Assembly: GCF_020329485.1 (NCBI RefSeq)
Contig: NZ_JAGKJI010000056.1
Span: 1 to 40,538 of the forward strand
DNA: 40,538 bases
Direction: 5' to 3'
From: Bradyrhizobium cenepequi
GTDB lineage: Bacteria; Pseudomonadota; Alphaproteobacteria; Rhizobiales; Xanthobacteraceae
The translations under genes were made by a program, and so were the position numbers. How positions within the stretch are numbered: the first letter of the stretch is position 1; every line of letters starts with the position of its first letter. Of this stretch, positions 23,059-33,200 are shown in pieces. A model generated the notes under the pieces. The model had not been told where the DNA came from. It did not search any database and saw nothing but the letters and a program-made list of their open reading frames with translations.

Positions 23059-23135
23059 GCGTGACGAAGCCGGATGTAAGCTCGTCACGGCAAATGACTC
23101 AGAGCGGAAATCGCTCTGAGTCATTTTGCTTTTTG
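23059..23135 (+). terminator. Two tandem hairpins, the second a perfect 15-bp stem with a T-rich tail
   Basis: CGTGACGA/TCGTCACG pair at 23060-23067 and 23082-23089. Three bases later AAATGACTCAGAGCG (23092-23106) and CGCTCTGAGTCATTT (23112-23126) form a perfect 15-bp stem with a five-base loop, followed by TGCTTTTTG. This is a strong intrinsic terminator shape on the plus strand, yet the nearest plus-strand gene upstream (csp) already has its own terminator 370 bases earlier. It could end an unannotated small RNA. Confidence 0.6.
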
Positions 23136-23306
23136 CGGGTTACGCCCGCTTGGGTTACACTCCCTTCTTCGCCTTCAGCGACCGGCTTGTCCGCTTTCTT
23201 CGTCCTCGGCCCTGGTAGAGTCGTTTTGGCGTTTTTGTACGTGATAGCTCGCAGCTTAGGATCCCTTACTCGCCGTCCAAAGAAAACGTTTGATTCCGGT
23301 CGGCAC

Positions 23307-23445
23307 TTACGCTTTCGGCGGCCACTTCCGAAACTCGACGCCCTTTTCAGTGAACACGATTCCCGCCGCCGCCAGTTCATTCATCAAGACCGTCAGCGTC
23401 GCTTCGTGCGGTTCGCGCCTACCGGATTCAAGGCAGCGCAATGCC
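23307..23445 (-). pseudogene. Fragment of an XRE-type regulator, C-terminal part
   Basis: The minus strand reads LRCLESGRREPHEATLTVLM followed by NELAAAGIVFTEKGVEFRKW to a TAA at 23309-23307. This matches the last helix and tail common in XRE-family regulators of rhizobia (ESG..EPH.ATL..L...L..AGI.FT). No start or helix-turn-helix remains; upstream it is joined to an IS630 fragment. Confidence 0.5.
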
Positions 23446-23590
23446 GCCCTCAACGGCGGCGACCACACGCCTACGAAGATCGACCGAAAGAGATGTTGCC
23501 ATACCCGCCGGCCTCCTTCGCCAGCAGGCAGCTTGAATCAGAACCAGCCTGATTTGGGAATCCCAAACGATTCAACCTGTCGGAACCCGC
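23430..23590 (-). mobile_element. IS630-family remnant: element end and transposase start
   Basis: An ATG at 23502 with a GGAGG site starts MATSLSVDLRRRVVAAVEGG, the typical first residues of IS630 transposases, then hits a stop near 23430. The sequence upstream (23510-23590), with GATTCAAGCTGCC and a TGGGATTCCCA palindrome, resembles the element's terminal region. Only the first 24 codons remain, joined to an XRE fragment, so it is the scar of a deletion. Confidence 0.55.
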
Positions 23591-23751
23591 TCTAATTCCA
23601 GTGGAGTGAGAAGATGCTGACAAGATCGTCGTGGTGCATCCATTCCCAACGGCAATGGCGGTTGGTCACGCCCATTTCCGTCACGCGACACGCCAACCTC
23701 ACGATTGCCAGTCTGGCATGAAAGAACACCACCGCGTAAGCAATTCCAAGC

Positions 23752-24702
23752 CTAGCAATCGGGCCTCTGGAGGCAATGCTCGCGACCCTCTCGATCTGTG
23801 CGGAAAGATTCGATGTAGCCGCCGTGCCGCTGCGTGACGAAGACAGTCCTGCCGTCATTGCCGCCGAAGGCGAGGTTTGAAGGCTCTTTGCCCTTGAGTA
23901 TGATTTCTCTCTGCACGGTCCCGTCAGGCGTTAAGACGGCAATTGATCCTTTCAGGATACGGGCAATCAGAAGTTTGCCGGCAATGTCTGTACGCACCCC
24001 ATCGATCGTGTCGCGCTCGAATGTCTTGACGAGTTTTGGATTGGCGAGTTCGTTGCCGCGAATGTCATACGCCCATATTTGGCCACTGCCTGATTCCCCG
24101 ACATAGAGAGTGTTTTCATCGGGACTCAGATCGATGCCGTTCGTTGTCCCCAGGGCGCGCGGCGCGGTCATGACCTAGCCCTGGACGGATCCTTCTGCTG
24201 TCTTCGCGATCCGCCAAATCTGGCCGCTGCGACCCTTCCAATTCGGATCGCTCGCGTAGACTGTGCCGTCGCGCGTGATGGTAATGTCGTTGGGTTGGTT
24301 CATGAGGTCGGAACGAAACCAGACCTCGGGTTTCATGCTGCCCTTCTTCATCACGAAGATGTTGTGGTTCTTGTAGTCCGCGATGAACATCGTCCCGTCG
24401 CGGGCGAAGCGAATCGAATTGCCGACGCTACCTTTAGGAAGATCGATGAACTTCCCGGAAGCCGCACTTCCGGGCGCAAGCTTTCCGATCGTGCCCTGCC
24501 TGCCGAGATTGACGACGAAGAGATTGCCGTCGAGATCAACGGCGGGCCCTTCGATGCCGAACGTGTATTCGCCCACCGGCGTGACCTGGACGCTTTCGAA
24601 CAGCTTCTCTTCGGCCGGCGTAGATGTCGCCGCGGCCAGCATCAGAATTGCGCTACAGCAAAGGCACCAGAAGCTCCTGCCTGATGTAGTAGCCGTCTGC
24701 AT
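23752..24702 (-). pseudogene. SMP-30/NHL-type beta-propeller protein, interrupted by an in-frame TAG
   Basis: An ATG at 24702 starts a protein with a signal peptide (FWCLCCSAILMLAAATSTPA) and beta-propeller blocks: GIEGPAVDLDGNLFVVNLG, PNDITITRDGTVYASDP, then after the stop NGIDLSPDENTLYVGESGSG, DGVRTDIAGKLLIA and PSNLAFGGNDGRTVFVT. This is the pattern of secreted SMP-30/gluconolactonase-like proteins. Codon 176 is TAG (24175-24177); the frame continues unchanged on both sides, so one substitution inactivates an otherwise complete gene of about 316 residues. It overlaps the end of the sorbosone-dehydrogenase-like gene by 50 bases, so the two form an operon, probably one periplasmic sugar-oxidation route. 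Confidence 0.75.
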
Positions 24703-26727
24703 CGGTACACTCGCCGTTGAGGAAAATATCGGCAGGCCGATAGAACCGGCTGAAGCCGGGTTTAGCTACGGCGTTCTTTTGTGTCACCACGACGACCTTT
24801 GTTGTCGGAATTTCGCCGCATTCCTTATCGGTCTTGCTGAAAAATGTCCTCTGAACGGTGCCGGGCTTGATCCTCATTCTTGTTCCGGGAACCATCGTGC
24901 CGGCCAGATAATCGGCAAGGTCCAAAACCCGGGCATAGCCCGGCTCCGTCTGCGGCAGCTTCTCACCGCCCGGCGGCATCAGCTTCTCCGTGCCAAATCC
25001 GCGCAGCCGGGTGCGTAGTTTGCGGGAGTCCGGGTCGCCCGGATAAATCCATCCGTCCTGCGTCAGCATGAAGCGCAGCACGGTTTGATCTTTCTCTGCG
25101 TCCGGCTGTCCCTGCTTCAGGCCAAAATCCGAATGGCATCCAACACAATGCTTCTCGATGAGCCCCGTCCGGATCGCGGTGAGCCGCGTCCGGTTCTTGG
25201 GATCGTTCGCGACGAAGTCCGCTAGCTCATCAATCTGTTGCGACGTCCGCATGCCGCATGGCAGCGAATCAGGCGGATCGCCCGAGGCCCGGTCGATGCG
25301 GATGACAGACTTGTTCTTGTCCTCGACGATCCAGATCGCGCCATCGGCCGCGACGGTCATGCCAACGGGCGCGCCTTGCGGCCGCGCGCCGTTCACCCTG
25401 TACCAGCCGGATATCAGCTCCTCATAGGCAGCGGCCGCGGCGTTCCCCGCGTCGGTCTGAAAGGCGCGGCTTGGCTCCGCGCCGCAGCTCACCTGATAGC
25501 GCACGGGCGGCGGGCTGACTTTCGGCAAGCCGTAGCCGTCAACATTGCAGATGAGAAGACGGCTTCCCGTCGGACGGTAGCCGTGCAGTCCGACGAGAAG
25601 CTTCCCCTCAAGCTCCGGAAACTTGCTGCCATGGTAGTACAGTATACCGAGTGGCGCGCCGTGCGGCGGCAGCAGCGTGTGCGGCGGCTTGTAGACCGCC
25701 GCGTTGTTGCAGAGATCCTTATAGGGCCCCGCCTGCAGCACGATCTTGAATTCGGGACTTGGCGTCGAAAGGTCGTAGCAATACGGCCAGCCGTAGTGCT
25801 TTCCCTTCTCGATCACATTGACTCCTCGTTGGGTTTGAAGATGTCCGGCAAGTCTCTCGCGTTCTCGCCTTGTAGGAAGGCATAGCCCGCGTCGGGGAAG
25901 CGGGGGTGGACGGCGAGCGCCATCGAGTTGCGGAGGCCCCGCGCGTAAATCTCGCGCGGCGGATTGGGATCGTTGGGCCTGAGAGCGGGGAAGACGCCCC
26001 CCGACGGCGGCGTGAACATCCAGATCGAAGCAAGAGGCGATGAGCCCTCGCCGGCCGGGCACGGCTTGGTGATCGGAGGCTTCGTGATGCAGTCGTCGCT
26101 GTGCGATCCGACATTGACGAATATGCGCCCCGTTTTGTCAAAGATGAAATGCTTGAGCGAATGGCTGCTCTCCGCGACTTTGGTCCCGTCGGGAAGCGCG
26201 ATCCGGCGGCCCGGAAGGCCGTGAATGATCGTCTCAATCGTGCTCTTCGGGTCAGCCGCGAGCGGATCAAAACGAAAGATCGTCTCGGCCGTTGAAGCAT
26301 AGACTTTCTTGTCGGGGCCGATCGCAAGACCGAACGGATACTCTAGGTCGGTGACAACTTCGTTGATCCGCCTGCCTTCCGCCGCGCGCGGGTCGAGCAG
26401 CAGCATCCGGCCATCCGAGCGATTCCACCCTCCCATGTCGGAAATAACGAATTGCTCGTGACCCGGGATTTGCACGATGGAACGCGGAAACCTCAGCCCG
26501 TCCTCTTCACTCAGGACCAGTCCCGCACAAAACCCCTTCTTCATGTCGATCTTCAGCCTGGGAAAAGACAGCCCTCGGCTGCCGCATTGCTCCGAACCGA
26601 TTGCGTAGCCGCTCCTTCTTGCCGGCTCAGCCGACCAAGCCAGCGAACTGCAGAATGCGGCCGCAATCGCTAGAGTCGTCCGAATCCTCCAGCGATGGAA
26701 AGACAAGACGGTATCTACCTTCGTCAT
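24653..26727 (-). pseudogene. Secreted sorbosone-dehydrogenase-like protein with C-terminal haem c site, one frameshift
   Basis: An ATG at 26727 with a GGAG site starts a signal peptide (TTLAIAAAFCSSLAWSA) and a glucose/sorbosone dehydrogenase-type propeller (VQIPGHEQFVISDMGGWN, YPFGLAIGPDKKVYAS, IFVNVGSHSDDC, YARGLRNSMALAVHP). The frame stops at 25813 and resumes one base off with INVIEKGKHYGWPYCYD-like sequence (NVIEKGKHYGWPYC). A C-terminal CVGCH motif near 25145 would bind haem c. Restoring one base near 25815 gives about 690 residues. Such PQQ-type enzymes pass electrons from a sugar to a cytochrome in the periplasm. The sequence is otherwise well conserved, so loss is recent or a sequencing error. 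Confidence 0.8.
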
Positions 26728-26915
26728 AAATGTCTCCGAACTGCGCGGCTAGGGTGACGATCTCGGCGCAAAAAAGATCGAGGCCACCGCAAGGGATCGA
26801 GAAAAGCCTTCATTGAGCAATTCTCTTGCAGACTGACCTCACAATCCCCCAAGGCAATGAACAAGGCCAGCCCCGATAGCGAAGCGGTCAACATGAGCAT
26901 CTTGAGTCGCGTCAA
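26724..26915 (-). CDS. Possible short exported peptide before the dehydrogenase
   Basis: A 63-codon frame starting at TTG 26915 (or the ATG codons near 26900) has a hydrophobic start (MLMLTASLSGLALFIALGDC) like a signal or lipoprotein peptide. Its stop overlaps the dehydrogenase start (ATGA). The remainder is not recognised. The junction suggests coupling, but composition alone does not prove a gene. Confidence 0.3.
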   Translation of the reverse strand: MTRLKMLMLTASLSGLALFIALGDCEVSLQENCSMKAFLDPLRWPRSFLRRDRHPSRAVRRHL

Positions 26916-26999
26916 TACCTGAGCTCCTTGGCTTGGCTCTCGGTATTCGATGCGGCTGACCTTTTGCGCGCGATCCCAACGCGCGCTTCTGGGAAGATT

Positions 27000-27392
27000 T
27001 TATCGGTCGACCGACGTCGGTGACCTTGCGATCGAATCCGAGGTCGATGCGTAGCCGCCCAAACCTGTGACCGAACAACGGGTCTTCGCGCACCACGATC
27101 GCATCGCCGGTGTCGGGCCGATCGGTAGGAACTCTATTTCGATACGGCTTCCAGCGCGATCCTTGCCTTCAGTGCCGCGTCGATCTTGCGTCTCGTCTTC
27201 GTCGTCATCATGCGCTCCGTCTATCAAACGGAGCAGCCCCTTCCAACTAAGCACGTGGTCCCAAAACCGGGGTCCATTTCGGCTAGAGGTTAGCCCAAGA
27301 TGTTTTTCGATTGCGGCAGTGAGCTCGATACCCTCAGCCGGGCGGTCGGAAATATGACCGGCTATTCCAAGGAGATCGACCATCTGCTTCAA
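27000..27392 (-). CDS. Weak frame after speD, unrecognised
   Basis: A 130-codon frame begins with TTG at 27392, overlapping the speD stop (TTGA). It contains LLGIAGHISDRPAEGIELTA and an acidic DDDEDE stretch, then loses protein-like character. No start codon of ATG type and no clear ribosome site. Similar open stretches exist in other frames here, so the 27000-27390 region may be a decayed gene. Confidence 0.2.
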   Translation of the reverse strand: MKQMVDLLGIAGHISDRPAEGIELTAAIEKHLGLTSSRNGPRFWDHVLSWKGLLRLIDGAHDDDEDETQDRRGTEGKDRAGSRIEIEFLPIGPTPAMRSWCAKTRCSVTGLGGYASTSDSIARSPTSVDR

Positions 27393-27781
27393 CGGGTTGG
27401 CTTGATTGACACACCTCTCCGGAAGCTGCGAACGTCAGACCGTTCGGGCTGAAAGGCCTCAACTAGAACTGGCACGGCGCTCGCAGGATTGCTGTCGCCA
27501 CATACGAAAACATCGGCGGCAGCGTAGGACCTCTCAGGCCAAGTGTGTAAGGTAATGTGCGATTCAGCCAACAAGGCTATTGCGGAGACACCGTGACCCG
27601 GACCAAACTCATGAACCTGAAGGTGCAGTAATGTCGCACTCGCCGCACGGATGGCTTTTCGGATTGCCTCTTCCGCAACTGCCGGATCGTCGAGGTTCTT
27701 CGCTCCCCATAGGTCGATGAGCATATGCGTCGCACCGGTGGACAGAGCCGGTGAGGCTTCCTTCTCGTTATCGATAATCAT
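27389..27781 (-). CDS. speD: S-adenosylmethionine decarboxylase proenzyme SpeD
   Basis: 130 residues of the short (class 1B) family. The self-cleavage site is LLAESHITLHTWPE (about 71-84), where the Ser after the Glu becomes the pyruvoyl group. HMLIDLWGAKNLDD (about 19-32), LHLQVHEFGPGHGVSAIAL (about 52-70) and DVFVCGDSNP (about 90-99) are family blocks. It decarboxylates SAM to supply the aminopropyl donor for spermidine. The ATG at 27781 has a GGAG site seven bases before. No spermidine synthase gene is nearby. An IS256 remnant lies just upstream. Confidence 0.93.
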   Translation of the reverse strand: MIIDNEKEASPALSTGATHMLIDLWGAKNLDDPAVAEEAIRKAIRAASATLLHLQVHEFGPGHGVSAIALLAESHITLHTWPERSYAAADVFVCGDSNPASAVPVLVEAFQPERSDVRSFRRGVSIKPTR

Positions 27782-27847
27782 TAAGCAATCTCCATTGAAT
27801 TATCGGCCCAATAAGATGAGCCATTCGGGATTTAGGTGGCGAGGTGA

Positions 27848-28395
27848 TCAGACGGCGTGGTTTGCCGGCACTTGCATGACCTCAATGCCGCCGTTGAATC
27901 CGACAACTGCGATGACCTTGGGCAACTGATTTGTGCCTTTGGGCCGCCGCCAGGTCCTTGATGCGGCGATCAGCAGGTTGAACACCATCGGCCTGACGGT
28001 GATTGGCGACAAGGAGCCCTTCGTCCGCACGGTTCTGCGTCGCCCGGTGGCGAACACGCTCTCGATGGGATCCGTGGTGCGCAAGTGATCCAATGATCGG
28101 CAATGAAATCGTAGAAGGCCAGCAGTGCGTCGCGATCCTTGACCAAGCATTCGACGACCCGGCCGTACTTGGCGCAATACTTCTCGGAAGACGTTGATCG
28201 CCCCTTCTGCGGATGCTCGGGTCGCGCCCAATAGACCTCGCGCAAATCTTTCTTCATGGTGGCCTGCACCGAGAGTGGGACCTTGTCCAGGACGTTCACG
28301 GTCTTGTGCACCCATCATCGCTGGTGGCGTGTGCCGGGAAAGACCTCGTCGAGCGCCTTGTAAAAGTCGAGCGTGCCGCCGCCCACATTGGCCAA
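27848..28395 (-). mobile_element. IS256-family transposase remnant, C-terminal half with frameshifts
   Basis: Three minus-strand frames together give the C-terminal half of an IS256 (mutator-type) transposase: GGGTLDFYKALDEVFPGTRH, HKTVNVLDKVPLSVQATMKK, CAKYGRVVECLVKDRDALLA, DHLRTTDPIESVFATGR, RTVRTKGSLSP and TNQLPKVIAVVGFNGGIEVM. Several frameshifts break it and the N-terminal half, with two catalytic residues, is missing. The fragment is joined directly to an outer-membrane-protein gene at about 28395. Confidence 0.85.
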
Positions 28396-28867
28396 ACTCG
28401 TTGTTATTGATGACGTCGCCTCGATTGTTTTGCCAAGCCACGCCTCCCTTGAGGTAGGCCAGCGTGTGGCCTTGCCCGCCAAAAGCGTAACCGAGGCGAC
28501 CGGCCCCGTTTGCGTTCAGTACTGTGCCGCAGGCGGCGGGGTAGGTATTTGTGCCGTTCGAGACAACACCGCTGGCATCGAGTTTGAGGCCACACAGCCA
28601 GCTATTCTTCTGCCAGTTGTAGCCGATCCGGCCGCTTGCCAGGAACACAGGACTATCGACGACGCCGCTGTAGGCTGACGGACCGTAGGGACTACTGAAG
28701 GATTTTTGGCCGTAACCACCGCCGACGTGCCCGCCTATATATCCTCCGGACCAGCTCCACAGGGCTGGTGGCAGTTGTATTGCTGGCTCAAGGTCCGCCG
28801 AATTGGCTGCACCGCTTGCAACCAGCGCAATCGTTGTCGCTCCCCAAAAACGAACTCCAGATCGCAT
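28396..28867 (-). pseudogene. Outer-membrane beta-barrel (Omp25/RopB-like) gene, truncated by the IS256 remnant
   Basis: An ATG at 28867 starts MRSGVRFWGATTIALVASGA, a signal peptide, then WSGGYIGGHVGGGYGQKSF, the usual first barrel strand of rhizobial Omp25/RopB-like porin-family proteins, followed by ASGRIGYNWQKNSWLCGLKL, AGRLGYAFGGQGHTLAYLKG and GVAWQN. The protein breaks off after about 155 residues where IS256 sequence begins; the last strands and C-terminal Phe are gone. The open frame runs on into the transposase remnant and would make a chimeric protein without function. Confidence 0.7.
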
Positions 28868-28933
28868 CAAACACTCCGCGGCGCTCTCCCGATCCACAAC
28901 CGAGCGCCTTCGAGCTGGCATCGGTGATCGCAC

Positions 28934-29800
28934 TGCGAATGAAGCAAGCAGCGTGCCGCTTGGAAATTGAGGGGTCTCCAGCTACTTCGTACCCGGTGCA
29001 TGCGTCAAGTTGTGGACAGTGGTCTTGAAGCTGACAATCACGCTGTAGCGCGTCCGACAGTATGCTGCGCAGCAGAAAGCCGCCTTTCCCGCTGCAGCAG
29101 TACGGAGACTTTTGTTGGCCTGGACAGAATTTCGATCTCACCTATCGAGGCTCATGCGAAACGGTGAAAGCCAATGGACATTACCGACGAGCGGAGCCGG
29201 CCTGGACGCTGGGCCCGTCTACCCGCACAGGGATCGCACCGGTTACGCCGCGCGTTATCGAACTCCGGCTCATGGGAAAAATCGTCACGAGCGATCAGTC
29301 ACGCAACGCAGCACACGCAGGAAAGGCTCGTCATCAGCGTCTTCCACCTAACCACGAATACCCGCGCGGTAATAACAGTCCGGCTCCGGTTTCGCCGTAG
29401 TGCTAAGCGGCTTTGCCGCAACATTATTCGTATCGGTTCTGCTCTAGGCGGTGAGACGGAAGCTTCTTTGACGCGCGCGAAAATGATTTGCCGAGCATGC
29501 ATCTCGTGGAGGCTACACTCAATTCCGGTTCGGAAAGCCGTATAGGTACGCCCTTTCGGGTAGACTGGACGTTGCCTGCGCGTCCACACCAAACGCTTCT
29601 GAGCGCGTTTTCGTGTGCACCAAGGCGGACGACTGCGAACATCAGCAGACCAAGGACCTCGCGGTGGATGATTTTGCATGCCCACGACACGTTACGCTGC
29701 CCATAGCTATCTCGTTATAGCCAAGAGCGTCAAAACGTTTGAGCGCTTAACGATTGCCCTTCAGCGGCTATGCAAACAACGCCGGCCTCGTGGAAACGGT
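28934..29800. other. Intergenic stretch without a convincing gene
   Basis: I find no frame here with recognisable protein sequence, a good ribosome site and sustained codon bias together. Several 80-120-codon frames overlap one another on both strands, as expected from GC-rich non-coding DNA. It may hold worn remnants of genes, but nothing identifiable. Confidence 0.5.
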
Positions 29801-29812
29801 AACACGCGTCTG

Positions 29813-29828
29813 TGTTGGTCCTTGCACA
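29813..29828 (+). promoter_or_regulatory. Candidate NifA upstream activator site before the NRPS
   Basis: TGTTGGTCCTTGCACA fits TGT-N10-ACA exactly. It lies about 134 bases upstream of a -24/-12-like element at 29960, within the usual range. A single site by itself has little weight; the pairing is what makes it of interest. Confidence 0.4.
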
Positions 29829-29959
29829 ATCGATGTCGCCGCTTGGGCGCCGCAGGCATCTGCAGCCCGGCGAGCGCCAAGTCCGCTTTCATGAGGAGAG
29901 CACCAAACCATAGTCCAGGCGCCTACAAACGCAAGAAATCACAAGCCGGAACGAGTCTC

Positions 29960-29976
29960 TGGGCGCGTTGGTTGCG
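29960..29976 (+). promoter_or_regulatory. Candidate sigma-54 promoter before the NRPS
   Basis: TGGGCGCGTTGGTTGCG has GG (29962-29963), ten bases, then GC (29974-29975), and the full TTGC of the -12 half. The -24 half is GGCGCG in place of GGCACG. It lies about 240 bases before the NRPS start on the same strand. Confidence 0.45.
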
Positions 29977-30217
29977 GGTACCATGCAGACTATCGCTCGT
30001 CTACTACAAGATCCGGTAGATGCCAACGCCAACTTGAGGCCCTAGCGTGCGCCGTGGTCCCCTACCGATCATCGAGGAAACAGTAGTGAACGCAAAGGAT
30101 GGGAAGCTAAGAAACGGGCAAAACGGCACACTATGACCGGCAGACACCAGGGTGGCTACGCAATGCACACCCTCAATCAGGATCATCGGTGTTCTGCGTT
30201 AAGGGCCCCAGAAGGCG

Positions 30218-33200
30218 ATGAATGAGGGGACGCGTATGCCTACCGGAAATCTATCCGGCAAAACTCAGTTTGTGGAACGTCAACCGATCGACGCGATCAC
30301 GGCGATCGATCGCCTTGCAAGATCGGATCCGGAGAGGATTGCGCTGAGGTGCGGCGCAGACGAACTCACCTACAAGGCGCTGCGATTAAGATCGGATGCC
30401 CTCGCAAGGAGATTACGAGAGCATGGCGCTCAGGGTGCGGTCGTCGGCTATTGGGGTGAGCGGGACCTCGACTGGGGGACGGCGGTCGTCGCAATTTTGA
30501 AGGCCGGATCAACGTACCTACCGCTCGATCCATCGTTACCGGCTTCGCGTACATCGTTCATGATTGAGCAGAGTCGCTGCGCTCTGATTATTGGCCCGGA
30601 CCAGCAGGATTCGCCCAGCCTGTTCCAGGCGAGCAGCAAAGGCACCACGCAATTCATGCCGATAGAGGCGGCGCTCCGTGAGGGCCAGACTTCGTCTTTC
30701 GTGCCATCATCGAGCGCGGATGGACTCGCCTACATTCTGTTTACGTCTGGTTCGACGGGCCAGCCTAAGGGCGCAATGATCGCGCGCGCAGCCCTAAACA
30801 ATCATTTGGCGGCAAAGATTGATGCCCTACCCCTCACTCAGACGGATTGCATCGCGCAGACCGCATCGCACTGCTTTGACATCTCGCTGTGGCAGCTTCT
30901 GGCAGGGCTTTGCGTCGGAGGCTGTATCGCGATCATTGATGATGCGACACTGAAATCGCCAGTATCCCTTCTCAAAGCAATTCAAGGATACGGCGTGTCG
31001 GTTGTTCAATTCGTTCCGTCTATGCTTGCAATATTTGTTGAATATCTGCAGTCGCTTGCGGCGGCTGAGCGAGCTCTGGACAGTCTGCGGATTATTTCTA
31101 CGGTTGGAGAACCTCTAACACCCGGACTGGCGCGCGCGTGGCTTGCCTTATATCCGCGGGTCCCCATTCTCAACCACTACGGGCCGACCGAGTGCGCGGA
31201 CGGCGTTACGCATAATCTGGTTTCCGTACCGCCTGCGGTGGCTGACACTTATGTGCCGATCGGCAGGCCGATTTCTAACCTTGAGGTTTATGTCGCCGAC
31301 GGATCGCGGCTATGCAACACGGGAGAGGTCGGTGAAATCTGTGTTGGCGGCGTTGGTGTCGCTGCTGGTTACGTCAATGACGATGTCCGCACCAAGGATG
31401 CCTTTGGGCCAAACCCGTTCTCGAACGACCCCTCGTTCCGGCGCCTATACAGGACAGGTGATCTCGGGCGCATTCGTTCCGATGGCCTTTTGGAATGTCT
31501 CGGTCGACGGGACCGTCAGGTCAAAATCCGTGGGCACAGAATTGAGCTGGGAGAAATCGAGGCCCGCCTCTCCGCTCATCATTTGGTACGTGGCGCCGTC
31601 GCGGTCGCCTCCGTCTGCGCAGGCGTAAAGCTTATGGCGAGAGACATAACCAGTGCCGAGGGGGAAACTGGATCGAGACGACTCATCGCGTATGTGTCAG
31701 CTCCGGCTGAAGTGACGGAAGGCGAGCTTCAGAACTTTCTTGCCGAAGCGCTTCCCACCTACATGCTCCCAGAAAGGATCATCCACGTCGCCGGTATTCC
31801 ACGGACCAGAAACGGAAAGGTCGATTTTGGAGCATTGCCGGACCCGACCAGTGTTCGCCCTCCATTACCGACGCCATTCGAGGGGCCGCGAACAGAGCTC
31901 GAAGCCCAGCTGTGTCAAATTTGGTCCGGCGTTCTGCGTATTGAGAACATTGGCGTGAATGACCAGTTCATAAACCTCGGCGGAGACTCGCTCCGGGCAA
32001 TGCTCATATTGGGCCAATTGCAGACCCAGCTCGGAGTGAGAACGGATTTCAGGCTGGTCCTGAATGGAACGATACGATCTCTTGGGGCTTCGATCTCGAC
32101 CCGATTCGAATTCAAACCGTGCACAGCCCCGACGTACGGAAAGCTCACGCGATCGCCTCTGACGCGAGTTCAGGAGCACCTATGGTTTCTCTCCCAGCTC
32201 GATCCGTCTGCTAGGAACTACATCATTCAAGGCGGCCTACGAATAAGAGGCATCATCGATCTGGCCGCGTTCAATCGCGCCTGGACCGATGTCGTTCATT
32301 TCCATCAGGCACTTTCGGCACGCTTCATCGACGAGGACGGTCCGGTTCAGCTTTTTGAGGCTCCGCAATGCGCACGTCTTGAATTGGCTGATGCATCTCA
32401 TCTCACGGCGCAGGAAGCTGAGGAGCTGATCGCAGAGTTACGCCGAACAGAGTTGAACGGCAGCTTTGATCTCAGACAAGGCCATCTGTTTCGCGCGCGC
32501 ATGATTCGTTTTGGTCCTGACAACCATCTCATACTGATCACCGCTCACGAAATTATTATCGATGCCTGGTCGATCTCCGTTCTGCTCAGGGACCTTCGAC
32601 AAACGTACGTAGATGCCGCGGCGTTTTTGCCAGAGAACCGCGCCTCACTCTCGACCTACGCGGTCTGGGAAAAACAACACGCTTCTCCAGAGGCGCTGGC
32701 GAACCAACGTAGCTATTGGCGCCGTCAGATTGGTGATGATCCGCCGGTGCTTTCGCTTGGAACGGGACGAGCGCGGCCGCAGACAAATTCCCACCGCGGC
32801 GCCTCGCATGCGGTGCTGCTTGGCAGAGAGCTCTCCAATCAGGTACGGGAGTTTGCGCGCCGACATAGGTGCACCACGTCGACAACCCTCCTCGCATGCT
32901 TCAAGCTGCTGCTGCAAATGTATAGCGGTCAGGACGATATTATCATTGGCATACCGCACGTCGTACGGGATCAACCTAGCAGCGCTGACATTGTTGGCTT
33001 TTTCCTGAATATGCTGCCAATCCGCACCGCGATCGATGTCGGCCAGTCCTTTGCGGTTCATGCCTTGCGCATCCAGGGCCTGGTCAGCGATGCCATCGCA
33101 AATTCGGCATATCCGTTCGGCTGGATGGTAAGGGATACCCGGCTATATCGCGAAGCGGGACGATCACCGATCTTCCAGGTCATGTTCAACATGTACTCCG

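Noticed and set aside
26730..26900. Sigma-54 promoter before the dehydrogenase operon
   Set aside because: The only GC/CC pair with a similar look (near 26850) has 11 bases between and no proper -24 half.
27848..28933. A single 361-residue porin-like protein
   Set aside because: The C-terminal half is out-of-frame IS256 transposase sequence; reported as two separate remnants.
29100..29700. Overlapping 80-120-codon frames before the NRPS as genes
   Set aside because: No recognisable protein sequence, ribosome sites or consistent codon bias.
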